Below, piece by piece: positions 36,932-45,281 of a DNA stretch of 64,000 nt. The notes under the pieces are model-generated. The model worked only from the letters and a program-made list of their open reading frames with translations. It ran no database searches and was not told the origin of the DNA. Within the stretch, counting starts at the first letter, position 1. Each line of letters begins with the position of its first letter. This DNA is from Frateuria_A sp051900535 (GTDB lineage: Bacteria; Pseudomonadota; Gammaproteobacteria; Xanthomonadales; Rhodanobacteraceae), in contig NZ_JBHZGI010000002.1 in assembly GCF_051900535.1 (NCBI RefSeq), positions 496,001 through 560,000 of the forward strand. The letters run 5' to 3'. The position numbers and the translations under genes were made by a program.

Positions 36932-38407
36932 TCAGTCAGCGGGCACGCAGCGTTCGCGCGCCCAGTCACGCAGCGCCTGCACCTGCTCGCACATCAGCAC
37001 TGACAGCGGGCGGGTCTGCTCCAGCGCGTGGCGTAGCGCGGCCTGGTCCGGCGGCGTGCCGCTGCCGGCAGCGTCGTAGAGAGCGCTGACGATCGCCTGT
37101 TCGATCTCGGCGCCGGAGAAACCGTCGCTGGCGGCGGCAAGGGCCGGCAGGTCGAAGGTTGCCGGATCGAGCTTGCGGCGTTTCAGGTGCAGCGCGAACA
37201 CCGCCGCGCGCGCCGCCGGCGTGGGCAGGTCCACGAAGAAGATCTCGTCGAAGCGACCCTTGCGCAGCAGCTCGGCCGGCAGCTGGTCGACCGCGTTGGC
37301 AGTGGCGACCACAAACACCTTGGCCTTGGGTTCGGCCATCCAGGTCAACAGGTAACCGAGTACGCGACGCGAAACGCCCCCGTCTTCGCCGCCACCGCTT
37401 GCCAGGCCTTTCTCGATCTCGTCGATCCACAGCACGCAGGGCGCAAGCAGTTCCACGCTGGCCAGCGCCTCGCGCAGGTTCTTCTCGGTCTCGCCCTGGT
37501 ACTTGTCGTACAGCGTGCCGAAATCCAGCCGCACCAGCGGCACGCCGAAACCACCGGCGGTGGCCTTGGCCGCCAGGCTCTTGCCGCACCCCTGCACGCC
37601 CAGCAGCAGCACGCCCTTGGGGGGATCGAGCGCCGGCTGCGGATCGAGGAACACAGCGCGCCGGCGCTGCACCCAGGCATTGAGGCGCGCCACGCCGGCG
37701 ACGTCGGCGAAGCTCGCGGTGGCGTATTCGTAGTGCAGCAGGCCGGAGCGGTTGAGCAGGTCGAACTTCGAGCGCATCAGCTCCGGCAGGTCGGCGGTGC
37801 CGAGTGCGCCGTCGTTGTAGATCAGCTTGCGCACGATGCGCCGCGCGTCGGGACCGGACAGGCCGACCAGGTTGCGCACCATCGTGCGCGCCGCATCGCC
37901 GTCGACGTCCAGCCGGCGCCCTTGCTCGCGCTGCCAGGCGGCGGCCTCGCCGCGCAGGATGCCGGCCAGTTCCTTCACGTCCGGCAGCGCCAGCGGCACG
38001 CGCGTGGCCAGCGCCTCGAGTTCTTCCGGCAATTCGATCCTGGCGCCGACCAGCACCAGCGTGTGCGTCGCGCTCCGGTGGCGCTGCACGATCTCGCGCA
38101 TCTGGCGCAGGCTCATCGCGTAGCGCAGGAACGGGTGGAAATCGAACAGCAGGTAGACACCGCGTTCGTCCGCGGCGCGGATCGCGTCCAGCGTGGCACT
38201 CGCGTCCGGCGCGATGGCCTCGCCGGCGGGCTGGACGAAATCCAGGCGACCCAGGCCGTCGGTCAACGTCCAGCGCCACAACGGTCGCAGCGACTGCGCG
38301 ATGACGTGGCGGAAGCACTCGATCACGCGCTGCTCGTCCACCGTCTCGATCACCAGCAACGGCGTGGCCGCGCGGACCAGGGTGGCCAGGTCGTCCAGTT
38401 CGCTCAT
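36932..38407 (-). CDS. AAA family ATPase, Ycf46-like
   Basis: A 491-residue single-AAA-domain ATPase. Residues 1-230 are a non-AAA N-terminal domain (begins MSELDDLATLVRAATPLLVI) as in Ycf46 proteins of chloroplasts and cyanobacteria. The AAA module has Walker A GVQGCGKS at 270-277, a pore-loop-like segment YDKYQGETEKNLRE, Walker B CVLWIDEIEK around 328-337, and sensor 1 FVVATANAVDQL. Function of the family is unknown. No protease domain is fused, so it is not FtsH. Flanked by two copies of the bipartite repeat on the outer sides of this and the next gene. Confidence 0.85.
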   Translation of the reverse strand: MSELDDLATLVRAATPLLVIETVDEQRVIECFRHVIAQSLRPLWRWTLTDGLGRLDFVQPAGEAIAPDASATLDAIRAADERGVYLLFDFHPFLRYAMSLRQMREIVQRHRSATHTLVLVGARIELPEELEALATRVPLALPDVKELAGILRGEAAAWQREQGRRLDVDGDAARTMVRNLVGLSGPDARRIVRKLIYNDGALGTADLPELMRSKFDLLNRSGLLHYEYATASFADVAGVARLNAWVQRRRAVFLDPQPALDPPKGVLLLGVQGCGKSLAAKATAGGFGVPLVRLDFGTLYDKYQGETEKNLREALASVELLAPCVLWIDEIEKGLASGGGEDGGVSRRVLGYLLTWMAEPKAKVFVVATANAVDQLPAELLRKGRFDEIFFVDLPTPAARAAVFALHLKRRKLDPATFDLPALAAASDGFSGAEIEQAIVSALYDAAGSGTPPDQAALRHALEQTRPLSVLMCEQVQALRDWARERCVPAD

Positions 38408-38520
38408 GCATCCCCCTCGTGAGGCGCGTACGGTAGCAGCAGGCGCCGGGGCGGGCCCATCCTTTCCGGCTTCACGGCGCGAGCGCTACGCTGGCCTTTC
38501 CGCCCGCAAGGAGAGTCGTC

Positions 38521-39609
38521 ATGCGCCTGATGCTCGTGCTGCTGCTCGCCCTGTCCGCCGCACCCGCCTGGGCCGCCCCGATGCTGGACCGGCTGGTCCT
38601 GCCGAAGGGTTTTCATATCGCCGTCTATTCCGACCAGGTTCCGCAGGCGCGCGAGCTGGCGCTGGGCGCCAGGGGCACGGTGTTCGTCGGCTCGATGGAC
38701 GCCGGCAAGGTCTACGCGCTGACCGATGCCGACCACGACGGGCGCGCGGAAACGGTGCGCGTCGTCGCCAGCGGAGTGCAGCTGCCGGTCGGCGTGGCCT
38801 TCCACAAGGGCGACCTGTACGTCTCGGCGGTAAGCCGCATCTTGGTGTTGCGCGACATCGAAAACCACCTGGACCACCCGCCCAGGCCCGAACTGGTCTA
38901 CGGCAAGTTCCCTACCGAAACGCACCACGGCTGGAAGTTCATCGCCTTCGGTCCCGACGGCAAGCTGTACGTGCCGATCGGTGCGCCCTGCAACCTGTGC
39001 GACAAGGACAAGGCCTACGCCAAGCTCACCCGCATGAACCCGGACGGCACCGGCCTCACCGACGTCGCCTACGGCATCCGCAACACGGTCGGCTTCGACT
39101 GGCGGCCGGCCACGGGCAAGCTGTGGTTCACCGACAACGGCCGCGACCTGCTCGGCGACGACGTGCCCAGCGACGAGCTCAATCGCGTCGACCACGTCGG
39201 TCAGCACTTCGGCTATCCGTACTGCCACCAGGGCGACATTGCCGACCCGGAATTCGGCAAGGGCCATCCCTGCAGGGACTATGCGCCGCCGGTGCTCAAG
39301 CTGGGCGCTCACGTGGCCTCGCTGGGGCTGCGCTTCTACACCGGCAGGCAGTTCCCGGCGCGTTACCAGGGGGCGATCTTCGTCGCCGAACATGGTTCGT
39401 GGAACCGCACGAAGAAGTCGGGCTATCGCGTGATGAGCGTGCGGCTGGATGGCGACAGGGTCGCGTCCTACGAGCCCTTCATCACAGGGTTCGAGCAGGA
39501 CGAGCAGGCCTGGGGCCGGCCGGTGGATGTGCAGCCGTTGCCCGATGGCAGTTTGCTGGTGAGCGATGACCTGGCGGGAGCGGTCTATCGCGTGACGTAC
39601 GGAAAATGA
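38521..39609 (+). CDS. Sorbosone-dehydrogenase-like PQQ-type beta-propeller protein
   Basis: A 362-residue secreted protein, signal peptide MRLMLVLLLALSAAPAWA. The rest is a six-bladed propeller of the soluble glucose/L-sorbosone dehydrogenase type: KLYVPIGAPCNLCDKDKAYA, YGIRNTVGFDWRP, LWFTDNGRD, AEHGSWNRTKKSGYRV. Two cysteines in APCNLCD and two others could form disulfides. Such proteins may bind PQQ and oxidise aldoses, but many homologues have no shown activity. GCAAGGAGAG precedes the ATG. Divergent from the AAA gene. Confidence 0.88.
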   Translation: MRLMLVLLLALSAAPAWAAPMLDRLVLPKGFHIAVYSDQVPQARELALGARGTVFVGSMDAGKVYALTDADHDGRAETVRVVASGVQLPVGVAFHKGDLYVSAVSRILVLRDIENHLDHPPRPELVYGKFPTETHHGWKFIAFGPDGKLYVPIGAPCNLCDKDKAYAKLTRMNPDGTGLTDVAYGIRNTVGFDWRPATGKLWFTDNGRDLLGDDVPSDELNRVDHVGQHFGYPYCHQGDIADPEFGKGHPCRDYAPPVLKLGAHVASLGLRFYTGRQFPARYQGAIFVAEHGSWNRTKKSGYRVMSVRLDGDRVASYEPFITGFEQDEQAWGRPVDVQPLPDGSLLVSDDLAGAVYRVTYGK

Positions 39610-39617
39610 CGCGCCCT

Positions 39618-39772
39618 GCTTCCTCCCCCATCGGGGAGGGGGCCGGGGTGAGGGGCTGGGGCTCGCGGGGAAGTTTGCCAGGGCCGACAAGAAACACTGG
39701 CGCCCTTGCGTGGCTTGGTCGCTAGAGCGACCCCTCACCCCAACGCTCTCCCCGGGGGGACAGGGAGCCAAC
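39618..39772. repeat. Bipartite intergenic repeat, copy 2
   Basis: Contains CCCCCATCGGGGAGGGGGCC, GGGGCTCGCGGGGAAG, GGTCGCT and AGAGCGACCCCTCACCCCAA followed by CGCTCTCCCCGGGGGG, matching copy 1 at 36780-36925 block by block. The outer arms (GGGGTGAGGGG and CCCCTCACCCC) are inverted relative to each other, so a long hairpin is possible. Confidence 0.7.
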
Positions 39773-39796
39773 TTCCGAAACTTGATGGAGAACCCC

Positions 39797-40417
39797 ATGC
39801 AACTACGCAGCAACGATTTCCAGGACGGCCAGACGATTCCGCCCGAATGCGCCTTCGGCAAGCCGGGCGACCCGATCGCCCTGTCCGACAACCGCAACCC
39901 TCACCTGGCCTGGCGCGACGCCCCGCCGGGCACGCGCTCGTTCGTGCTCACCTGCATCGATGGCGACGCGCCCAGCCGCGGGGACGACGTCAACAAGGAA
40001 GGTCGCACCGTCAGCGCGGACCTGCCGCGCACCGATTTCGTGCACTGGCTGATGGCCGACATCCCCGTCGAATGCGGCGAGCTGGGAAACGGTTCATGCA
40101 GCGACGGCGTCACCCCGCGCGGCAAGCGCGCGCCGGCCGGGCCGCCCGGCAGCATCCAGGGCGGGAACGACTACGGCGGCTGGTTCGCCTCCGATCCGGA
40201 CATGGCCGGCACCTACCTTGGCTACGATGGCCCGTGTCCGCCCTGGAACGACGCCCGCGTGCACCGCTACCGCTTCGAACTGCATGCGCTGGACATTCCG
40301 GGCCTCGGCCTGTCTCCGGGCTTCGGCGTCGAGCAACTGCGCCAGGCAATGGACGGCCACGTGCTCGCCCGCGCCGCGCTGACCGGCACCTACGCGATCA
40401 ACCCGCACGCGAAGTGA
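39797..40417 (+). CDS. YbhB/YbcL-family (PEBP, Raf kinase inhibitor-like) protein
   Basis: A 206-residue phosphatidylethanolamine-binding-like protein. Family features include the SPHLAW-like NPHLAWRDAPPGTRSF, the pocket sequence CIDGDAPSR and HWLMADIP, and the GGNDYGGW and RVHRYRFELHALD segments. Bacterial members are of uncertain function. Start ATG at 39797 is preceded by GGAG; upstream in-frame sequence (RPLTPTLSPGGQGA) comes from the intergenic repeat and is not part of the protein. Confidence 0.9.
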   Translation: MQLRSNDFQDGQTIPPECAFGKPGDPIALSDNRNPHLAWRDAPPGTRSFVLTCIDGDAPSRGDDVNKEGRTVSADLPRTDFVHWLMADIPVECGELGNGSCSDGVTPRGKRAPAGPPGSIQGGNDYGGWFASDPDMAGTYLGYDGPCPPWNDARVHRYRFELHALDIPGLGLSPGFGVEQLRQAMDGHVLARAALTGTYAINPHAK

Positions 40418-40541
40418 ACGGAGGCGCACTGGCACGCGCCTCTTCACGTGCAGATGGCAGCCCCTGTGGATGAATGAGCCACGTCGGGCCTTGCAGGCCG
40501 GCCCATGAAGGGGGTCAACTCTCACCCATGAGGAAGCCGTC

Positions 40542-40697
40542 ATGCTGCATTACGCCATCGTCTTTCTGGTCATCGCGATCATTGCTGCCATCCTCGGTTT
40601 CGGCGGCATCGCCGGCGCCGCCGCGGGCATCGCGAAAATCCTGTTCGTCATCTTCCTGATCCTCGCGATCATTGCCTTCTTCCGCCGCGCCAGTTGA
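40542..40697 (+). CDS. DUF1328 small membrane protein
   Basis: A 51-residue, almost wholly hydrophobic protein (MLHYAIVFLVIAIIAAILGF, then a Gly/Ala hinge GGIAGAAAGIAK and a second helix), ending FFRRAS. This pattern is the DUF1328 (YtjA-like) family. Such proteins are often induced by osmotic or general stress. GAGGAAG precedes the ATG. First of a run of small membrane-protein genes ending at 43097. Confidence 0.88.
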   Translation: MLHYAIVFLVIAIIAAILGFGGIAGAAAGIAKILFVIFLILAIIAFFRRAS

Positions 40698-40732
40698 GCG
40701 GCGGTGTCCTCACCATCCACCGGGAGAACGCC

Positions 40733-41185
40733 ATGAACCCGATCCAAAGCTCGTCCACCCCGCGCGATCCCGGTCTGAACCCGGCCGTGCCGAATCCCTC
40801 CATGGCCGCCTCCGACGCGACCGATCCGCTGCTGGCCGATACGGGTAGCTCCAAGGCGCATGCCCGCATCGACCAGGGCGCCGAGCGCGTCAAGCAGGCC
40901 ACCTCCGACGCGGTGGCGCGCACCAAGCAGGCGGTCGACACCACGGCCGACAAGGTCGAGGCGGGCGTGCACCGGGCGACCGACAAGGCCGCCAGCGCCG
41001 CCCACCGGGCCAACGACAAGGCGGCGGACCTCAGCGAGCGTGGCCGCCAGCTGCGTGACGAAACCATGGACAAAGCCGAGCTTTGGATGGAGCAGGCGCG
41101 CGAGTACGTGCGCGAGAAGCCGATGCAGTCGGTCGCCATCGCGGTCGGCGCCGGCTGGCTGCTCGGCCGCCTCCTGCGGCGCTGA
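40733..41185 (+). CDS. DUF883/ElaB-YqjD-like membrane-anchored protein
   Basis: A 150-residue protein with an Ala/Lys/Asp-rich amphipathic helical middle (about 45-120, containing repeats such as RVKQATSDAVARTKQAVDTT) and a single C-terminal hydrophobic anchor (SVAIAVGAGWLLGRLLRR). This is the layout of E. coli ElaB/YqjD, which bind ribosomes and inner membrane in stationary phase. The next two genes correspond to YqjE and YqjK, as in E. coli. Confidence 0.78.
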   Translation: MNPIQSSSTPRDPGLNPAVPNPSMAASDATDPLLADTGSSKAHARIDQGAERVKQATSDAVARTKQAVDTTADKVEAGVHRATDKAASAAHRANDKAADLSERGRQLRDETMDKAELWMEQAREYVREKPMQSVAIAVGAGWLLGRLLRR

Positions 41186-41209
41186 CGAAAACGCCGACGA
41201 GTGCCAGGG

Positions 41210-41665
41210 ATGCCACAGGTCGAACCTACCAACACCACCGATGACGGTGCCGCCGAGGCGGCGCCGCCCTCGGGCGTGCTCGCCGAACTAGGTGGGCTCG
41301 GCCGCGCCATCAAGGAGCTGTTCGCCGCCCAGCTGGAACTGCTGTCGGCCGAAGTCGGCCTGGCGCGCAGCGCGCTTTCGTGGATGCTGCTGGCCGGCCT
41401 GGCCGCCACCGTGGCCGGCGTCGGCCTGGGCCTAACCCTGCTCGCGCTGGTCGGCGTGCTGCTGGCCAAGTGGTTCGCGTCCTGGATCTGGGCGCTGGTC
41501 GCGCTCGCGGTGCTGCAGCTGATATTCGTGCTGGCCGCGATCCTGTTCTTCCGCCGCTGCATGCACTGGATGAGCCTGCCCGCCACGCGCACCGAATGGG
41601 GTGCGATGATGCGTGAGACGCGGGCCCGGGCCCGCCACCGGGTGGAACGGGAGGACGCGGCATGA
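41210..41665 (+). CDS. YqjE/phage-holin-X-like membrane protein
   Basis: A 151-residue protein with a short acidic N-terminus, an amphipathic segment (ELGGLGRAIKELFAAQLELL) and two transmembrane helices (about 57-84 and 88-116), the pattern of the YqjE (DUF1469, so-called phage holin family) proteins. Despite the name there is no sign of a phage. ATG at 41210 or the GTG at 41201 could start it. Overlaps the next gene by ATGA. Confidence 0.75.
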   Translation: MPQVEPTNTTDDGAAEAAPPSGVLAELGGLGRAIKELFAAQLELLSAEVGLARSALSWMLLAGLAATVAGVGLGLTLLALVGVLLAKWFASWIWALVALAVLQLIFVLAAILFFRRCMHWMSLPATRTEWGAMMRETRARARHRVEREDAA

Positions 41666-41958
41666 GCATGTTCGGCGAGCACGCGCGGGTACGTGCCGCG
41701 CAACTGCGGATGCGCGAGGCGCGCCTTGCGGCCGCGCTACCCGCCTCCGCCCTGCTGGCGCGTGGCGAGCGGCATCCGTTCGTGATCCTCGGGGTGGCCG
41801 CCGCGGGTGGCTTCCTGCTCGGGCGCTCCGACGCCAAGCCGTTGCATCTTCCCGGCATGAGCCATCTGTTCGGTGCGCTCGTCAGCGAGGCCACCACCAT
41901 CGGTGCCAGCTTCCTTGCCGCACACACTGCCGCGCAAAACGTCGCCGAGGAAGCATGA
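41662..41958 (+). CDS. Small protein of the yqj-like operon (YqjK position)
   Basis: A 98-residue protein with an Arg/Ala-rich N-terminal half, one hydrophobic segment (FVILGVAAAGGFLLGRSDA, about 40-57) and a second weak hydrophobic end. Position and size match YqjK of the E. coli yqjD-yqjE-yqjK operon, but sequence similarity to it cannot be judged here. Its stop overlaps the start of the AI-2E family gene. Confidence 0.65.
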   Translation: MSMFGEHARVRAAQLRMREARLAAALPASALLARGERHPFVILGVAAAGGFLLGRSDAKPLHLPGMSHLFGALVSEATTIGASFLAAHTAAQNVAEEA

Positions 41959-43097
41959 ACCGGCCCGATCCCGCGATCGCGCCGGCCGCGGTCGACGTGG
42001 CGCCGGACACCGTGCCGCCGCCGATCGCCGGCTCGCCGCAGCTGCGCTTCGCACGCAGCCTGCGCCGCCACCTGCTGGCCGTGCGGGTGGTGCTCAATGC
42101 CTTGCTGGTGCTGGCGCTGCTCTACACCGTCACGGTTGCGCGGGTGCTGCTGATCCCGCTGGTGCTGGCCGCGTTCATCGGCCTGGCGCTCAACCCGATC
42201 GTGGCATCGGGCGCACGTCACAGGCTGCCCCGTTGGCTTACCGCCAGCGTGCTGGTCGTCGCGTTGCTGGCCGGGCTGGGCGCCGGCATCGGCGCGCTGA
42301 CGCAGCCGGCGCTGGGGTGGTTCCACGGCGCACCCGCGGCGATCCGCAGTTTCGTGCCCAAGCTGCGCAGCGTCACCAAGCCGCTGGAAGCGGCCAACCG
42401 CGCTACCCAGACCCTGGTCGGCGGACCGTTGCGGGCGGCGCCGGCGCAACCGTCGACCGTGGCCATCTCGGCCTGGGACATCGTCTCCACCGCGCCCAAG
42501 GTGCTGGCCGCCGTGCTCACCGTGGTGCTGCTGGTGTTCTTCTTCCTGGTGTACGGCGATTCGCTCCTACGACGGTTGGTGGAGATTTCGCCAGGCTTTG
42601 CCTACAAGCGGCACGCGGTCGAAATCGTCCGCAGCATCCAGATCGAGGTATCGCGCTACCTGCTTACCGCGTTGGCGATCAACGCCAGCCTCGGAGCGCT
42701 GACGACTCTGATGCTGTGGCTCTACGACATGCCCGACCCGCTTTTGTGGGGCGTGGTGGCGATGACCGCCAACTTCATTCCCTACGTGGGCGCGATCACC
42801 ACCACGATCGTGCTGGCGCTGGTCGGGATGATCCATGCGCACGACCTCGGTACGGCGCTGCTGCCGGCGCTCACCTTCGCCGGCATTACCGCGATCGAGG
42901 GCAACCTGATCACGCCGATGATCCAGGGCCACCGCATGCGCCTGTCGCCGATCGCCATCCTGATCTGGCTGCTGGTGTGGGGCTGGCTGTGGGGCATCCC
43001 CGGCGCACTGCTGGCGGTGCCGATGCTCACCAGCGCCAAGCTGATCACCGAGCGCGTGCGCGGCTGGGGCTGGTTCGCGGTGATGGTGCAGCGCTGA
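41955..43097 (+). CDS. AI-2E family transporter (PerM-like permease)
   Basis: A 380-residue inner-membrane protein with about seven to eight transmembrane segments. It begins with two helices (AVRVVLNALLVLALLYTVTV and LLIPLVLAAFIGLALNPIV), has a large polar loop around 120-190, and the conserved C-terminal region PLLWGVVAMTANFIPYVGAI ... GNLITPMIQGHRMRLSPIAI of the family. Members export diverse small molecules or ions (TqsA, PerM, Na+/H+ antiporters); the substrate here is unknown. Coupled to the preceding small gene by ATGA overlap. Confidence 0.88.
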   Translation: MNRPDPAIAPAAVDVAPDTVPPPIAGSPQLRFARSLRRHLLAVRVVLNALLVLALLYTVTVARVLLIPLVLAAFIGLALNPIVASGARHRLPRWLTASVLVVALLAGLGAGIGALTQPALGWFHGAPAAIRSFVPKLRSVTKPLEAANRATQTLVGGPLRAAPAQPSTVAISAWDIVSTAPKVLAAVLTVVLLVFFFLVYGDSLLRRLVEISPGFAYKRHAVEIVRSIQIEVSRYLLTALAINASLGALTTLMLWLYDMPDPLLWGVVAMTANFIPYVGAITTTIVLALVGMIHAHDLGTALLPALTFAGITAIEGNLITPMIQGHRMRLSPIAILIWLLVWGWLWGIPGALLAVPMLTSAKLITERVRGWGWFAVMVQR

Positions 43098-43106
43098 GCC
43101 GCGGCA

Positions 43107-44072
43107 TCAATCCGGCTTGGCAGCCTTGTGCCGGTCCAGCCACGGTGCCAGCGAAAGTTGCGCGATGCCCGATCGTCCCGTGACGTAGAGGGTGTGCCCG
43201 TCGGGCGCGAGGTGCGCGCCCCAGGGCAGGTCCCGGTTGATCGCGTCGCCCAGGTCGATCGGGCGGCTCCAGTGGTCGCCCTCGCGGAAGGCGATGCACA
43301 GGCGCCCGAGGCCGCCCTTGACCTTGCCGTAGTCGAACACGATGAAGGACTGGTCCGGCGCCACCGCCGGATCGTGCGTCGATACCTGCGGATCGCCGAG
43401 GCCGGCGCGCCGCGGTGGCAGGTAGCCGCCGTCGCGGTAGCGCGAGCGCCAGGTGTGCATGACCCTGGCCTTCGGATCGAAGCGCATGAAATAGAGCGTG
43501 CCGTCGGCGGCGAGGCTGGCGAAATCGATGAAGACGTCGCCGTTGATCACCGGTCCGAGCCAGACCGGCTCGCCCCAGCCGTCGCCCTTGCGCTCGACCC
43601 GCCAGAGGTTGGAGCCGGGTGCGCGGCCGCCGACGAAGTAGTCCTGCACCAGCGGTTTCCCGCCCGGCCGCACCGGCCGATCCGAGTTGAACAGCAGGTA
43701 GCTGCCGTCCGGTGCCACCAGCGGGTCCTGGTCGAACCAGCGGCCGGAGAAGCTCGCGACCTGCGGTGCGGCCCAGCGGCCGGCCACCCGATGGGACACC
43801 ATGATGGTCTTGCGCGTGCCTTCGCTGCGGTCGAAGAGCACGGTGGTTCCATCGGGCGTGAAGGCCAGCGTGTCATCGCTGTCGGCGTGCAGGATGCCGT
43901 CGAGGGTGACGGGCTGCAGCGCCGCGGGCGCCGGGACAGCGGCGCGTACCGGTGCGGTGGCGCGCAACGCCAGGGCCAGGGCCGGCGCAGTGGCCGGCGG
44001 CGTGGCGGCAGCGCCCGAGGCGGGCAGGAACAGCAAGGCCAGCAGGGTGGGCAGGCAACGGGGTCGGCTCAT
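43107..44072 (-). CDS. PD40 beta-propeller protein, secreted (copy 1)
   Basis: A 321-residue protein with a signal peptide (MSRPRCLPTLLALLFLPASG) and TolB/PD40-like blades: LAFTPDGTTVLFDRSEG, LVAPDGSYLLFNSDRPV, SLAADGTLYFMRFD, AVAPDQSFIVFDYGK, HLAPDGHTLYVTG. It is a tandem paralogue of the next gene (16-base gap). No enzyme motif. Such proteins often bind carbohydrates or proteins in the envelope. Confidence 0.8.
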   Translation of the reverse strand: MSRPRCLPTLLALLFLPASGAAATPPATAPALALALRATAPVRAAVPAPAALQPVTLDGILHADSDDTLAFTPDGTTVLFDRSEGTRKTIMVSHRVAGRWAAPQVASFSGRWFDQDPLVAPDGSYLLFNSDRPVRPGGKPLVQDYFVGGRAPGSNLWRVERKGDGWGEPVWLGPVINGDVFIDFASLAADGTLYFMRFDPKARVMHTWRSRYRDGGYLPPRRAGLGDPQVSTHDPAVAPDQSFIVFDYGKVKGGLGRLCIAFREGDHWSRPIDLGDAINRDLPWGAHLAPDGHTLYVTGRSGIAQLSLAPWLDRHKAAKPD

Positions 44073-44087
44073 GCGGATCTCCACGGG

Positions 44088-45059
44088 TCAGGGCGAGATG
44101 CCGTGCGCGCGCAGCACGCCGGAAATGTCCACGCGCCAAAGGTTGCGCGAGCCGTTGAGCGGTCCGGACAGGCGCTCTCCCAGCGACGAGGCGTCGTTGC
44201 GCGACTTCGGGAAGTCGACGGCGGGCTGCCGGTTGCTCGATACGTACAGCTCGCCGAACCGGCGGCCGAGCGACGGTGCGTTCTCCAGGGCGTCGCTGTT
44301 GACCTCGCCGTCCAGATGCTCCGGCTTGCCCCAGCGGCCATCGGCCTGGCGGAAGGCGATGTAGATGTCGGCACGGCCCAGCGCATCGCCCTCGTCGCCG
44401 GCGAACAGGATGAAGCGTTGCCGCGGATCGATGGCCGGGTCCATGCGGTTGCGCGCGACGTCGCCCAGGTCGACACGCTCCGGCGGCGCAAGGCCATCGG
44501 CCGCATGCCGTGCCACGTACACCTGGTACGCCTTGCCCGAGTCGGCGCGGTGCGCAGAGAAGTAGACGTCGCCGTTCGCGGCCACCGACGGGTTGTAGAT
44601 CATCGCGCCGTCGTTGAGCGCGCCGTCCACGTGCATCGGTGCGCTCCATCGGCCGTCGGCCTGGCGCTCGACGTACCACAGGTGGGTGCCGGCGAAGCGG
44701 TGGCCGCCCATCTCCGCCGTCACCGGCGGCGCACCGGGGCTTGGCGGGCGGTTGGAAACGAAGTAGAGGCGCTCGCCGTCCGGCGAGAGGCTCGGCTCGG
44801 AGTCGTGCCATTGCCCGGAGAAACCCGCCACCTGCGGCGGGGACCACTGGCCGCCGCGGCGGTGCGAGACCAGGATGGTGTCGTCCTTCTCGCCGAAGTC
44901 CGAACGCATGAAATAGACCGTGTCGCCGTCGGCCGAGAACGTCGCGGAAGTCTCCTGCAGGCCAGTGGAGATGACGCCGGGGCCGAGCAGATCGGCGGCC
45001 GTCGCGGTGGTGCAGGCCAGGGCAAGCGCCAGGGTCAGGGCGATGCGTTGCAATGTCAT
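44088..45059 (-). CDS. PD40 beta-propeller protein, secreted (copy 2)
   Basis: A 323-residue paralogue with signal peptide (MTLQRIALTLALALACTTAT) and blades TFSADGDTVYFMRSDFG, SLSPDGERLYFVSNRPP, SVAANGDVYFSAHR, AIDPRQRFILFAGDEG, ending in a Ser/Asn segment. Both copies share GxFSGQWHDSEPSLSPDGE-like blocks. Located directly downstream of, and on the same strand as, the LytTR/LytS pair, with 222 bases between. Confidence 0.8.
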   Translation of the reverse strand: MTLQRIALTLALALACTTATAADLLGPGVISTGLQETSATFSADGDTVYFMRSDFGEKDDTILVSHRRGGQWSPPQVAGFSGQWHDSEPSLSPDGERLYFVSNRPPSPGAPPVTAEMGGHRFAGTHLWYVERQADGRWSAPMHVDGALNDGAMIYNPSVAANGDVYFSAHRADSGKAYQVYVARHAADGLAPPERVDLGDVARNRMDPAIDPRQRFILFAGDEGDALGRADIYIAFRQADGRWGKPEHLDGEVNSDALENAPSLGRRFGELYVSSNRQPAVDFPKSRNDASSLGERLSGPLNGSRNLWRVDISGVLRAHGISP

Positions 45060-45281
45060 GTGGCGGTCCGATGCGACGAGGACTGCCAGCGTGGCGTGGC
45101 GGCGCCGGGCATGCCGCTGTTTTGTGACCAGCGGTCGTCGCGCGGGGTCGAGCGGCACGCTGTTCGATGCCTATGCCCTCACCGCCGGGAGAAGTACCGA
45201 AGGGTGGACGAGGGCTCGGGCGAAACAAGGCGCTTCGGCCATACCGCTCCCGACCCAGTCCTTGGGGAGAGGACTACGGCA

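Noticed and set aside
39710..39796. Longer N-terminus for the PEBP-family protein
   Set aside because: The extension reads RPLTPTLSPGGQGA, a translation of the intergenic repeat. GGAG precedes the ATG at 39797.
41210..41665. Possible prophage because of a phage-holin-family protein
   Set aside because: No integrase, capsid, lysis or attachment sites nearby. The protein belongs to a chromosomal yqjE-like operon.
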